Positions 13,813 through 20,728 of a stretch of 39,042 nucleotides of DNA are shown here, one piece after another. The translations under genes and the position numbers were made by a program. Source of the stretch: a virus; IMG/VR virus record IMGVR_UViG_3300042338_000452, positions 1-39,042 of that record, one strand, 5' to 3'. The notes below the pieces were generated by a model. That model worked only from the letters and a program-made list of their open reading frames with translations, had not been told where the DNA came from and did not search any database. Positions within the stretch are counted from its first letter, which is position 1; each line of letters begins with the position of its first letter.

Positions 13813-14232
13813 ATGCAATTATTCCACCCTATTTCATTTCCACGTTTCGCTCAACTGGTTTGCGCTGCGTGTGTTGTCTCGTCAGTTATGATGTTTGCGA
13901 TGGCGCTCCATTGGGATTTAATGGGCTGGGCTGGATACATGGCGGGTGCTGCATGCGTGATGGCGGGGATGCAGCACGCGATACAGGTCGCAGGAAATTC
14001 CGCAGGGGGTACCCCCTCATATGTCCGCCCCTCCGTTATATATTGTGGGCGGACTATGAACCCGCAGACCTACGCATTGTTGTCAGAAATTGCTCGCCTT
14101 GCAAATGTTACCCCTCAGCAGGCGCTAGAGGATATTGGTTCCTGTGTATTAGAGGACGCGGTCAACTGCATGGCATATCGCGATGAGTTTGTGCAACTAT
14201 GCAAGCGGGCAAAAGAGGCTCGCGGCGCGTAG
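13813..14232 (+). CDS. Membrane protein with C-terminal cytoplasmic domain (or two genes)
   Basis: The 139-residue ORF has two transmembrane segments at about residues 13-32 and 37-55, then a soluble part from residue 82 (MNPQTYALLSEIARLANVTPQQAL). It starts 3 nt after the moron candidate. Between the two parts the DNA contains a 12-bp palindrome and an 8-bp inverted repeat ending one base before an internal ATG at 14056. That suggests that the soluble part may be a separate 58-residue protein with its own control, fused by a chance open frame. I cannot assign a function to either part. Confidence 0.5.
   Translation: MQLFHPISFPRFAQLVCAACVVSSVMMFAMALHWDLMGWAGYMAGAACVMAGMQHAIQVAGNSAGGTPSYVRPSVIYCGRTMNPQTYALLSEIARLANVTPQQALEDIGSCVLEDAVNCMAYRDEFVQLCKRAKEARGA
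14005..14016. repeat. 12-bp perfect palindrome GGGGGTACCCCC
   Basis: The palindrome lies inside the open frame of the membrane protein, 7 bp before a second inverted repeat and 40 bp before the internal ATG 14056. It may be an operator half of a small regulatory region. No second copy is seen in the window. Confidence 0.6.
14023..14054. promoter_or_regulatory. Inverted repeat around a TATATT box before ATG 14056
   Basis: GTCCGCCC (14023-14030) and GGGCGGAC (14047-14054) are a perfect 8-bp inverted repeat with a 16-base spacer containing TTATATATTG. The right arm ends one base before an ATG. As DNA it could be an operator flanking a -10 element. As RNA it would form a stem that hides the start codon region. 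Either reading suggests regulation of a start at 14056. Confidence 0.5.
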
Positions 14233-14242
14233 GTTAGATTCA

Positions 14243-14275
14243 AAGTGAAGCGGAATGAATAATTCTGCTTCACTT
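14243..14275. promoter_or_regulatory. 14-bp hairpin upstream of RHH genes
   Basis: AAGTGAAGCGGAAT (14243-14256) pairs with ATTCTGCTTCACTT (14262-14275) over 14 bp with one G-T pair and a 5-base loop. It ends 12 bp before the first GGTGTTAAACACC operator. No T-run follows, so it is more likely a protein-binding dyad or an RNA structure than a terminator. Confidence 0.6.
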
Positions 14276-14287
14276 GTTAGGTATTCG

Positions 14288-14300
14288 GGTGTTAAACACC
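14288..14300. promoter_or_regulatory. Operator palindrome copy 1, GGTGTTAAACACC
   Basis: This perfect 13-bp palindrome ends three bases before ATG 14304 of the first RHH gene, where a bound protein would block ribosome loading or transcription. The same core occurs at 14526-14540 and 14671-14685 and nowhere else that I can see. Confidence 0.75.
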
Positions 14301-14303
14301 TTC

Positions 14304-14492
14304 ATGGCTAATCAACGTGACCCAGGTAAAGCCTTCATCGGCCTATGGGTGCAGCGCGAGCTTAAGTTGGCCCTGCAATCCTTGGCCGAGGAAAAAGAAA
14401 TCCCGCTGTCCGAGCTCGCTGAGGCTTTCCTTGAGAGCGAGCTCGAACGTGAGCTGTCTAAAATCGACCCACAGAACCACCCAAAAGGATAA
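14304..14492 (+). CDS. Ribbon-helix-helix regulator (CopG-like)
   Basis: This 62-residue protein fits the RHH fold. A short strand (KAFIGLWVQRE, residues 8-18) is followed by helix 1 (LKLALQSLAEEKEI) and helix 2 (LSELAEAFLESELERELS). RHH dimers insert the strand into the major groove of palindromic DNA. The start at 14304 follows operator copy 1 directly, so the protein probably regulates itself. It precedes a second RHH gene by 1 nt, and the pair heads the early operon. The longer frame from TTG 14274 would translate the operator, so I rejected it. A lysogeny role is inferred from position. Confidence 0.7.
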   Translation: MANQRDPGKAFIGLWVQRELKLALQSLAEEKEIPLSELAEAFLESELERELSKIDPQNHPKG

Positions 14493-14493
14493 T

Positions 14494-14700
14494 ATGACAA
14501 ACAGTTCAAATACAGAGAAAGGGATGGGTGTTAAACACCCATTGGAGGCCTTGTTACTGCGCGTAAACCCGGCACTAAAACGGAGATTGGAGGCAATGGC
14601 AGAAAAAAATAACCGCTCTCTGAGTGCTGAGGGAGCCCGACTCCTTGAGCGAGCGCTGAATCGGACTAGTGGGTGTTTAACACCCGGCGCATCGAACTAA
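14494..14700 (+). CDS. Ribbon-helix-helix regulator (Arc-like)
   Basis: This 68-residue protein resembles the Arc repressor family. The strand PLEALLLRVNPALKRRL is followed by LEAMAEKNNRSLSAEGARLLERAL, in which the NRS-L-AE motif is typical of Arc-like helices. Two starts are possible: ATG 14494, or ATG 14524, which is the first base of operator copy 2. The short form would contain just the RHH core. The third operator copy overlaps its last codons. An Arc-like protein in a two-RHH tandem recalls P22 immunity I (Arc/Mnt). It probably represses or fine-tunes early transcription. Confidence 0.72.
   Translation: MTNSSNTEKGMGVKHPLEALLLRVNPALKRRLEAMAEKNNRSLSAEGARLLERALNRTSGCLTPGASN
14524..14542. 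promoter_or_regulatory. Operator palindrome copy 2, 19 bp
   Basis: ATGGGTGTT-A-AACACCCAT is a perfect 19-bp palindrome, the longest of the three. It starts on an in-frame ATG of the Arc-like gene, so its first half also encodes M-G-V. A 19-bp perfect palindrome is not expected by chance in a genome of this size. Confidence 0.85.
14671..14685. promoter_or_regulatory. Operator palindrome copy 3, GGGTGTTTAACACCC
   Basis: This perfect 15-bp palindrome differs from copies 1 and 2 only in the central base. It overlaps the last codons of the Arc-like gene and ends 16 bp before the next ATG. It is placed to control the early operon starting at 14702. Confidence 0.8.
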
Positions 14701-14701
14701 C

Positions 14702-14896
14702 ATGACACCGCTAGACCTAACAATCGGCGCAACGCTCAGCGGTGCGATCACGGCCTGCACCGCGTACCTATTTTGGCGCGCTGGCATCAGTCGGGGAGTC
14801 AAGCGGGGCCTCGCCCTACGCAACAAGGCCGACACTTTTGCCGGTGCGGCACTCCGCCACCGGTACTGCAGGCCCAGCCATCACGGTCTCAACTAG
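14702..14896 (+). CDS. Small single-pass membrane protein
   Basis: This 64-residue protein has one transmembrane helix at about residues 6-27 (LTIGATLSGAITACTAYLFW), followed by a basic cytoplasmic tail rich in Arg and His. It begins one base after the Arc-like gene stop. I do not recognise a family; small inner-membrane proteins at this position may act in superinfection exclusion, but nothing in the sequence proves it. Confidence 0.5.
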   Translation: MTPLDLTIGATLSGAITACTAYLFWRAGISRGVKRGLALRNKADTFAGAALRHRYCRPSHHGLN

Positions 14897-14898
14897 CC

Positions 14899-15171
14899 AT
14901 GAGCGAGCAGGAGCAAATCGAGCAGATTTGGAAAGCGGTATCCCTGATCGCCGAAAAGATCGACCGGGTACCGATTCCCGACGGGTTGCTGTCCTGCGAC
15001 AATCTCCGCGACATCCTGTCGGTTGGCGGCAAACGCAAATCGGCCAGATGGCTCGAGCGTGAATTGGCGACCCAAGAATGGCAGCGGATCCTCAAGCCAG
15101 TGAAGGTCGGGCTGACGATCGGATTCCGGCGCCGCGACGTAGACAAGCTTCTCGAGCACCTCGAGCGATAA
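14899..15171 (+). CDS. Excisionase-like / MerR-type helix-turn-helix protein
   Basis: This 90-residue protein starts at ATG 14899, two bases after the preceding stop; longer forms of the frame have no support. After a helical N-terminus (EQIEQIWKAVSLIAEKI), residues 33-88 contain DNLRDILSVGGKRKSARWLE and end in KVGLTIGFRRRDVDKLLEHL. The last part resembles the wing and final helix of excisionase and HTH_17 domains (KVG-x-x-x-FRR-x-DV-x-x-L). A role as excisionase or small DNA-binding regulator is plausible because the phage has an integrase and no other Xis candidate. Confidence 0.5.
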   Translation: MSEQEQIEQIWKAVSLIAEKIDRVPIPDGLLSCDNLRDILSVGGKRKSARWLERELATQEWQRILKPVKVGLTIGFRRRDVDKLLEHLER

Positions 15172-15246
15172 CCAATTCCCCGCACGGGGCTTAATAAAAC
15201 CGGCTAACGCCAACAAGGCACCTTCGTGCCCAGACACCACCACCAC

Positions 15247-15600
15247 ATGACAGCTACACCCACAATTCAAACTCCGCCGCCGAGGCTGACCCAGCGCCTC
15301 GTATTCAACCCGTCCGAACGCCGCGACCGGGGCGCAAGCATAGTGATCCGCATCACCGAAATGGAGCAGGCGCTCCACTGCCTGCAGCTCGCGGAGAACG
15401 AGCACATAACGAACCTGCAGCGACAGGGAATCAAAGGCCTCCGTTACAACACGGTGCGGCATCAGCAGCTCACCGGTCGAGTGTCCTACGGTGCCCGCCT
15501 GATCGGCTGGGTGATCGACGAGGAGCTTTGGGCCGCCATACGCGGCACGGTGCTCGTGTCCGCGCCTCAGATCGAAGCAACAGCGGAGGTGGCCAGATGA
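15247..15600 (+). CDS. Hypothetical early protein
   Basis: This 117-residue protein is not recognised. It is basic in the first third, with a central helical segment (ITEMEQALHCLQLAENEHITNLQ) and a C-terminal ARLIGWVIDEELWAAIRG element. I start it at ATG 15247; a GTG at 15226 is possible. The 75-bp leader contains two tiny hairpins (CCCC-GCA-CGGGG near 15178 and GGCAC-CTTC-GTGCC near 15218) but no clear promoter. It overlaps the RecT-like gene by 4 nt. Confidence 0.5.
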   Translation: MTATPTIQTPPPRLTQRLVFNPSERRDRGASIVIRITEMEQALHCLQLAENEHITNLQRQGIKGLRYNTVRHQQLTGRVSYGARLIGWVIDEELWAAIRGTVLVSAPQIEATAEVAR

Positions 15601-16427
15601 GCGCGCTGGCACTGACGTTTACGCCCCAAGACCTGCTCTACATGGTTGAGCAGGGCGACACGAAGATGTGTGGGAAAACCCAGCAACAGGCGTTCACCTT
15701 GATGCTGGTGGCTCAAGCCAAGGGGCTTCACCCCATCACAGCGCTGATGGATTACGACATCATCAGCGGCCGGCCATCGAAAACGGCTAAGGCGATCATG
15801 CGCGATTTCCTCGGAGCTGGGGGGAAAGTCGAGTGGCACGAGTGGAATGACCAACGGTGCGACGCCACGTTCTCGCACCCGCAAGGCGGCACGATCCGCG
15901 TGGATTGGGACATGGAGCGGGCCAAAACGGCAGGGCTGTTGAAGAACGAGATGTATAAGAAGTTCCCGCGCAACATGCTCAAGGCGCGTTGCATCTCTGA
16001 CGGCGTGGGCATGGTGTACTCGGAGGCGATGGACGGGATGTACACTCCCGAGGAGGTTGCCGATTTCGAGCCGCTCCCCAAAGACCAGCCGCTTCCGCCC
16101 ACTAAACAAGTGCGGGATGTTGCTCCTGCTAAGACCATCCCAAGCCGATCGACTGAAGCCACTAAAAACGAGTGGGTTTCGACCTCGCTCAATGATGCGC
16201 TCGCCGAGCTGGCGGAAGCCGCAACCCTCGCCGACCTGAAGGTGTGCTACAGAGCGGCGCACGCAGTAGCGAAGGGCTGGCCGGACGTTATTGAAAAGCT
16301 CACCGCCGCCAAGGACAAGCGAAAGCTCGAGTTGGAAGCCGCCAATGAGCCGCAAGACGAGCCTGGGCAGGTGCCGTCGGAAAACCTCGAGCCGCAGGTC
16401 AAAGGCGCTGGAGGAGATTGGAAATGA
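15597..16427 (+). CDS. RecT-like single-strand annealing protein
   Basis: This 276-residue protein shows the phage RecT pattern. QQQAFTLMLVAQAKGLHPIT and ALMDYDIISGRPS lie near residues 25-60, GGKVEWHEWND and GGTIRVDWDMERAKTAGL near 75-110, and KFPRNMLKARCISDGVGMVY with GMYTPEEVADFEP near 125-160. The last 100 residues are a charged linker and helix. Such proteins anneal single strands during recombination and replication. The VRR-NUC nuclease 5 kb downstream may be a partner, but no adjacent exonuclease is seen. ATG 15597 overlaps the upstream stop and has GGAGGT 7 nt upstream. Confidence 0.65.
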   Translation: MSALALTFTPQDLLYMVEQGDTKMCGKTQQQAFTLMLVAQAKGLHPITALMDYDIISGRPSKTAKAIMRDFLGAGGKVEWHEWNDQRCDATFSHPQGGTIRVDWDMERAKTAGLLKNEMYKKFPRNMLKARCISDGVGMVYSEAMDGMYTPEEVADFEPLPKDQPLPPTKQVRDVAPAKTIPSRSTEATKNEWVSTSLNDALAELAEAATLADLKVCYRAAHAVAKGWPDVIEKLTAAKDKRKLELEAANEPQDEPGQVPSENLEPQVKGAGGDWK

Positions 16428-16804
16428 GCGCACTCCTTACTCCAGAGGTGTGCGACCGCCTCCGCCTCACCAAAGACGTCGCTCTCGCTGTGTTCGTCGC
16501 CGACGCCGACAACACCGATGCGTACGCGGCAGCCTGGCGTGCGTTCGACCGAGCCGAGGTGTTCGTGAAAGAGTACGACCGGCGCTTCGAGGCGCAGGAA
16601 GACGCTGCGGAGATCGCCCTGGGCACGCCGTGTCCTGAGTCGGTGCAGTCACTCACGGCCGAAGTGGCACGTCTGACCGCCGAGAGCGCAGACCGCCTAG
16701 CGAAGCTCACCAACGCTAGAGCCGAAATCGTCAACCTTCGGCGCCTGTGGGTCAGCCGCGAGAATCGAGGCTTCAAGGGCCGGGTAGGGAGGGCCGGATT
16801 ATGA
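16424..16804 (+). CDS. Hypothetical protein with C-terminal coiled coil
   Basis: This 126-residue early protein is unknown. The first half is helical (LLTPEVCDRLRLTKDVALAV, AWRAFDRAEVFVKEYDRRFE). Residues 70-105 (SLTAEVARLTAESADRLAKL) form a clear heptad coiled coil, and the end is basic. GGAGGAGA precedes ATG 16424, which overlaps the RecT-like stop. Confidence 0.5.
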   Translation: MSALLTPEVCDRLRLTKDVALAVFVADADNTDAYAAAWRAFDRAEVFVKEYDRRFEAQEDAAEIALGTPCPESVQSLTAEVARLTAESADRLAKLTNARAEIVNLRRLWVSRENRGFKGRVGRAGL

Positions 16805-17067
16805 TTCCGCCACTCCTATCGTGTCCGGGTTGCGGTGAGCGCTTGGCAAGCGTGCTCCCTGCGCCCGCCGGAACTGTGGTCGTTGCATGCGTATGCGGCT
16901 GGCAGTCGCCTGCGCGCAACACAGCGACCGAGGCGGTCACTGGCTGGAACCAGCGCGTCGGGCTCAAGCCGTTCTTGGCAGAGGTGTGCACGCTGACTGC
17001 GGAAAATGAAACGCTGCGATCGCAGCTACTCGGGGCGCTTAGCCGTCCCATCACAAACCCAGCATAA
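16801..17067 (+). CDS. Lar-like zinc-ribbon protein
   Basis: This 88-residue protein has the pattern of Lar restriction-alleviation proteins: CPGCGERL near residue 8, then VVACVCGWQSPARNTATEAV and GWNQR. That is a CxxC, a second CxC/G and the closing W-N-x-R motif of the Lar family. Rac prophage Lar moderates EcoK restriction. Many phage proteins share the fold without proven function, so anti-restriction is a possibility only. The C-terminus adds a short coiled coil (LTAENETLRSQLLGAL). It overlaps both neighbours. Confidence 0.6.
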   Translation: MIPPLLSCPGCGERLASVLPAPAGTVVVACVCGWQSPARNTATEAVTGWNQRVGLKPFLAEVCTLTAENETLRSQLLGALSRPITNPA

Positions 17068-17660
17068 TGAATTGCAGAAGCAGGCAGACAGGACAGGTGT
17101 TCCGCATTGTCCAGTGTGGGATCCACTATATCACCATTGAGGGTGATCCGTTTTACGCGTGCAGGGTGCCCCGGGCAGATTTCGAGCGGCTTTATGAGCT
17201 GTCCATGCCGGAAGACGAAGGGGAGGTCGCACAGGCATGGATGGCGGAGGCTCACAAGCTCAGGGCTGCCCTACTCGAGCAGGAGGCTGTGATGAAGCGC
17301 GGCAAAAAACTAATCACCGACCAGCTGGACGGTGTGAAGGCACCAAATCTCCGGGACGGCGAGGAGCTGAATATCCGGGGTCGCATAACCCATCTGGCCA
17401 AGCAGCGAGATGAAGCGCTGCGGAAGGTCGGTGATCTGAGCGCAAAGCTCGGGTACGAAGAGGCGTTTTCGAGGCTCCAGCTCCAGAAACGCACAGAGGC
17501 CGAAGATGTGGCAGATCAGTTGCGGGTTGCAGGCACCGTACTCGAGGAGCGACTACGGCGGATGCCCCGGTGCGGGTGCGGCACTCGATTTTGTGTGGAT
17601 TGCACACGTGCGAGCGAAAACGACATGGCGATCGCCGCATGGAAGGAGGTGACGAAATGA
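17067..17660 (+). CDS. Hypothetical protein, coiled coil with cysteine cluster
   Basis: This 197-residue protein has a small N-terminal beta domain (GQVFRIVQCGIHYITIEGDP), long helices at about 55-165 (HKLRAALLEQEAVMKRGKKL, AKQRDEALRKVGDLSAKLG) and a C-terminal cysteine cluster, RCGCGTRFCVDC. The cluster could bind one zinc ion. The start overlaps the preceding stop by one base (TAATG) and has no Shine-Dalgarno site, so translation is probably coupled. I do not recognise the family. Confidence 0.5.
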   Translation: MNCRSRQTGQVFRIVQCGIHYITIEGDPFYACRVPRADFERLYELSMPEDEGEVAQAWMAEAHKLRAALLEQEAVMKRGKKLITDQLDGVKAPNLRDGEELNIRGRITHLAKQRDEALRKVGDLSAKLGYEEAFSRLQLQKRTEAEDVADQLRVAGTVLEERLRRMPRCGCGTRFCVDCTRASENDMAIAAWKEVTK

Positions 17661-18103
17661 GCCGCCGAGTTAAAACCCTCCTAGTTCCGGTGCGCTTTAT
17701 CTATTCGGCCTTCCTCGCCAATTCGCAAAACGACTATGTTATCCGGCGCGAAATAGAGGGCATCCCTCCGGAGGCGAAGGTCGCGAACGTCTGGTATTGC
17801 GCTGATCGTCACGCGTTCCAGATTGCGATCGAACACGACACATTCGAGGAGGTCGAGGAGTGCAACTGCGCTCCAGTGATAGTGGTGAAGGAGATCGCTG
17901 AGGTCAGTGGATCCCGTGTGCTCATTGAGGCTCTCGACTTGGCTGGGGAGCTCATCGCGGATCGTCCTCAAACATCAAAACGCACAGTGGCCCTTGCCGC
18001 CAGGCTGGAAGCGCTTCGGAACAAGACCGGCCATATACTGACCCCGTTTACTCAGAGCCGTAGCGAAGTAATCGCGGAAATAGAACGCAGGAGGAACGCA
18101 TGA
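17657..18103 (+). CDS. Hypothetical early protein
   Basis: This 148-residue protein is unknown. It starts MSRRVKTLLVPVRFIYSAFL, continues with an alpha/beta region (AKVANVWYCADRHAFQIAIE), and ends in basic helices (RTVALAARLEALRNKTGHIL). A perfect AAGGAGGTGA Shine-Dalgarno sequence lies 4 nt before ATG 17657, which overlaps the upstream stop, so it should be well translated. Confidence 0.5.
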   Translation: MSRRVKTLLVPVRFIYSAFLANSQNDYVIRREIEGIPPEAKVANVWYCADRHAFQIAIEHDTFEEVEECNCAPVIVVKEIAEVSGSRVLIEALDLAGELIADRPQTSKRTVALAARLEALRNKTGHILTPFTQSRSEVIAEIERRRNA

Positions 18104-18258
18104 GCACGCCCACTGAAACAATCCTACTGCGCGTGCTGCTGCCGGTATCTGTGCAGGTGCTATCCCTGCTCGCTGACGCATTCCCTGAGGGGACGCTTGT
18201 GCGGGATACGGGCGGCGTACTCGAGTTTTTCACTGTCGAGAAGGAGGTGGGCAAGTGA
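18100..18258 (+). CDS. Small hypothetical protein, 52 residues
   Basis: This short ORF reads MSTPTETILLRVLLPVSVQV at the start and ends EFFTVEKEVGK. It has a strong Shine-Dalgarno site (AGGAGG, 5 nt before ATG), overlaps the upstream gene by ATGA and the downstream gene by GTGA. Without it the operon would have an unexplained 150-bp gap. The pattern of alternating hydrophobic residues suggests a compact beta-hairpin and helix. No function can be given. Confidence 0.6.
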   Translation: MSTPTETILLRVLLPVSVQVLSLLADAFPEGTLVRDTGGVLEFFTVEKEVGK

Positions 18259-18653
18259 TCGGGATGACCCCTGAGGAGATGGCGGTCATATTCGCCAAGG
18301 GCGCAGCAACGCCCGGCAGCATGGAGCCACCAGAACGGAAGTACGGCCGGCGCGCGATGGTCGCAAGGCCATGGTCCGACACATGCGACGTATGCGGTCA
18401 GCCGGTGCCCGCTGGGCGCAGAACTAAATGCTCCGAGGCCTGCCTGCTCAAGGCCAACCGCTCGCGGGCCCTGGATACGTTTCGGCGAAACTATGTCCAT
18501 AAGCCGCTTAAACTCGAGCTTCGGGCGTGTGACATCTGCACGATGATGTTTGCGCCATCGGCTGTGGATGCCGTGCTGTGCGGGAGTCGCATTTGCTCCA
18601 GCGCGCGCCAACGCAAATTGAAGGTGCTCGCGCAGAATGGAGGTGTGGTATGA
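18255..18653 (+). CDS. Double zinc-finger-like protein
   Basis: This 132-residue protein has two cysteine clusters: CDVCGQPVPAGRRTKCSEAC at about residues 44-63, and CDICTMMFAPSAVDAVLC then RICSSAR at about 92-115. Both look like treble-clef or ribbon-type zinc sites followed by basic helices (LKANRSRALDTFRR, SARQRKLK), which suits nucleic-acid binding. GTG 18255 overlaps the upstream stop and has AAGGAGGTG before it; ATG 18264 is an alternative. Confidence 0.55.
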   Translation: MIGMTPEEMAVIFAKGAATPGSMEPPERKYGRRAMVARPWSDTCDVCGQPVPAGRRTKCSEACLLKANRSRALDTFRRNYVHKPLKLELRACDICTMMFAPSAVDAVLCGSRICSSARQRKLKVLAQNGGVV

Positions 18654-18814
18654 GCCTGTCACATCTTACCCGGTACCGGGTGTATTCCTCGCGGACGAAA
18701 AGCACGTTCCTGTGCATCGTCGCGGCGCGCTCTCGTGGCGCGGCCCTGCGGGTGGCGAAGGCGATGTTCTTCCTGGAACGTACAGCGCACGCTGTTGAGG
18801 AGGTGGCGAAATGA
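18650..18814 (+). CDS. Small basic protein, 54 residues
   Basis: This 54-residue protein (MSLSHLTRYRVYSSRTKSTF) is rich in Arg and Ser, with a C-terminal helix (GAALRVAKAMFFLERTAHAV). It has GGAGGT upstream and overlaps both neighbours by 4 nt. I do not recognise it; small basic proteins of early operons are often inhibitors or nucleic-acid binders. Confidence 0.5.
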   Translation: MSLSHLTRYRVYSSRTKSTFLCIVAARSRGAALRVAKAMFFLERTAHAVEEVAK

Positions 18815-19095
18815 GCGCGGCCTTCACTTCTGAAAAGGTCGTCGCGAAGCCGTGCAAAGCCAAGCGCTGCACGTGGTGCGCTGAAATCTGCGAAGTCGGG
18901 GTTCCTCGCGTCAACTGGGCGGGATACGGAGACGATTTCTGGCATGCCGTAACGCACACCGAATGCGCTGCCGCTGTCCATCGCTTCTACGCCAACAACG
19001 AATCGGAATCGTGGGATGACAGTTGGCCTGAAGAGCCATGTAAGCGCGGCAAAACATGGAGAGAATCCCATGAGCCAAAGGAGGCGCAGTCATGA
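18811..19095 (+). CDS. Phage zinc-binding protein
   Basis: This 94-residue protein has a zinc-site arrangement seen in many phage early proteins: PCKAKRCTWCAEICEVG at about residues 14-30, a WAGYGDDFWHAVTHTEC segment ending in a His-x-x-Cys pair near 48-51, then an acidic tail. C-x-x-C plus H-x-x-C fits one zinc ion. GAGGAGGT precedes the ATG. Function is unknown; it precedes the helicase gene by an ATGA overlap. Confidence 0.6.
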   Translation: MSAAFTSEKVVAKPCKAKRCTWCAEICEVGVPRVNWAGYGDDFWHAVTHTECAAAVHRFYANNESESWDDSWPEEPCKRGKTWRESHEPKEAQS

Positions 19096-20513
19096 GCGCG
19101 ATCCAATTCCGCCCGTATCAACAGGAGTCCGTGGACCGGATCCGGGAATCTTTCCGCTCAGGCAAGCGCGCGCCACTCCTGGTCTCGCCCACGGGTTCCG
19201 GAAAAACGTGCATCTTCTCCGGGATCACCGAGGGAGCCGCAGCCAAGGGTAACCGTGTCCTGATCCTGGTCCATCGTGCAGAGCTGCTCGACCAAACCAC
19301 CCGGGCACTGACTGCACTCGGCGTTCCTCACGGGTGTGTTGCTGCCGGACGAACTCCAAACCCACGGGAGCTGGTGCAGGTTGCATCGGTGCAAACACTG
19401 GTTCGACGCTTGGATGTCGTTAAGTCGCCGGACCTCATTATATTAGATGAGGCCCACCACAGCGCCGCAGGGAGCTGGTCCAAAGTGCTCAAACACTACG
19501 GTTCACGCCTGCTCGGAGTCACCGCAACCCCTGAACGCCTAGACGGCAAGGGCCTCGGTAATGTATTCGATGACCTGATTCGCGGGCCAGAAGTTTCCGA
19601 CTTAATCGAGCAGGGTTATCTCTGTAAACCGGTCTACTACGCCCCGGGGAACGTGGATCTCTCTGGTGTACGCACAACAGCGGGGGACTACAACAAGGGC
19701 GACCTGAAGAAGGCGCTCGATAAGCCGAAGATCGTCGGCTCAGCGATCGAGCACTACACGCGCATCTGTCCGGGGGTACCGGCTATCGCGTTCTGTTGTT
19801 CGATCGAGCTGGCGACCCGGACAGCCGCCGAGTTCAACGCCGCCGGGTACCGGTTCGCCGTGATCGACGGGACGCTCCAACCGGCAGCCCGGAAAGAGCT
19901 GGTGCGTAAACTCGGAACTGGCGAGCTGCACGGTCTCGCGTCCTGCGACATCGTCAGCGAGGGATTCGATCTCCCTGTGGTGACGGCGGCGATCCTGCTC
20001 AGGCCGACTCAGTCTTTGAGCCTGCACCTTCAACAGATCGGGCGTGTTCTTCGGCCGCATCCCACGAAAACCCACGCGATCATCATCGATCACGTTGGCA
20101 ACGTCGGGTCGAAGCAGGGAACAAATTGGATTCCCAAACACGGCGGCGCTGAAGAGCGGCGCGAGTGGACGCTGGAAGGCACGACCTCGAAGCGGAAGAA
20201 GCAACTCGGGTCGGATGTCCGGAATCGCCAGTGCCCGGAGTGCTACGGAGTACATGGCATTGCACCCATCTGTCCTCTGTGCGGGCATGAATACGTCATC
20301 GCAGAGCGTCGACCTGAGGAGGTCGAAGGAGACCTCACCGAGCTATCCCCTGAGGCTATGGCGGCCGCGTCCATGGCGCGCAAAGTCGAGCAGGGCCGAG
20401 CGAAAACGCTACCGGAGCTCATTGCACTCGGTAAGAGCCGGGGATTCAAAAACCCAGCAGCGTGGGCCGGTCACGTCCTGCGGAGTCGAGGAATGAAGGG
20501 GGCAGCGGCATGA
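19092..20513 (+). CDS. Superfamily 2 DEAH helicase
   Basis: This 473-residue protein has SF2 motifs in order: RPYQQESVDRI (Q-like region), Walker A SPTGSGKT near residue 32, motif II ILDEAHH near 117, motif III GVTATPERLDG near 140, and in the second RecA domain ASCDIVSEGFDLPVV (motif V region) and LQQIGRVLRPH (motif VI) near 310. After residue 370 a zinc ribbon, CPECYG and CPLCGHEY, is added, followed by a helical tail. This matches the phage UvsW/ResIII-type helicases used in replication or recombination. A strong AAAGGAGG precedes the start. Confidence 0.9.
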   Translation: MSAIQFRPYQQESVDRIRESFRSGKRAPLLVSPTGSGKTCIFSGITEGAAAKGNRVLILVHRAELLDQTTRALTALGVPHGCVAAGRTPNPRELVQVASVQTLVRRLDVVKSPDLIILDEAHHSAAGSWSKVLKHYGSRLLGVTATPERLDGKGLGNVFDDLIRGPEVSDLIEQGYLCKPVYYAPGNVDLSGVRTTAGDYNKGDLKKALDKPKIVGSAIEHYTRICPGVPAIAFCCSIELATRTAAEFNAAGYRFAVIDGTLQPAARKELVRKLGTGELHGLASCDIVSEGFDLPVVTAAILLRPTQSLSLHLQQIGRVLRPHPTKTHAIIIDHVGNVGSKQGTNWIPKHGGAEERREWTLEGTTSKRKKQLGSDVRNRQCPECYGVHGIAPICPLCGHEYVIAERRPEEVEGDLTELSPEAMAAASMARKVEQGRAKTLPELIALGKSRGFKNPAAWAGHVLRSRGMKGAAA

Positions 20514-20728
20514 GGCGCGTCGCAAATAAACGTGGCGAAAACCCGGTATACGTGGGTGACCCTTCACTGGAAAACCTCACTGGCGGGGCTGCCCTGGTAC
20601 GTCGCCGATGCACCGCATGGCTGGAGGAGCGCGGACTGCAGAAGGAAATTACGGTCAACGGACTGTTCCGGAACCCGAATCCAAAGCCAAAACCTCCCAG
20701 CCCATCCAAAGAGGAGGTCGGGAAATGA
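20510..20728 (+). CDS. Small hypothetical protein between helicase and nuclease
   Basis: This 72-residue basic protein contains NPVYVGDPSLENLTGGAALV and RRRCTAWLEERGLQ, then a Lys/Pro-rich tail with PKPKPPSPSK. It overlaps the helicase stop and the VRR-NUC start by 4 nt each. The frame can be read further upstream, but ATG 20510 has an AAGGGGG site and fits the operon overlap pattern. Function is not recognised. Confidence 0.5.
   Translation: MRRVANKRGENPVYVGDPSLENLTGGAALVRRRCTAWLEERGLQKEITVNGLFRNPNPKPKPPSPSKEEVGK

Noticed and set aside
15567-16433. 288-residue minus-strand ORF
   Set aside because: It lies opposite the RecT-like gene, has no ribosome site and no recognisable motif.
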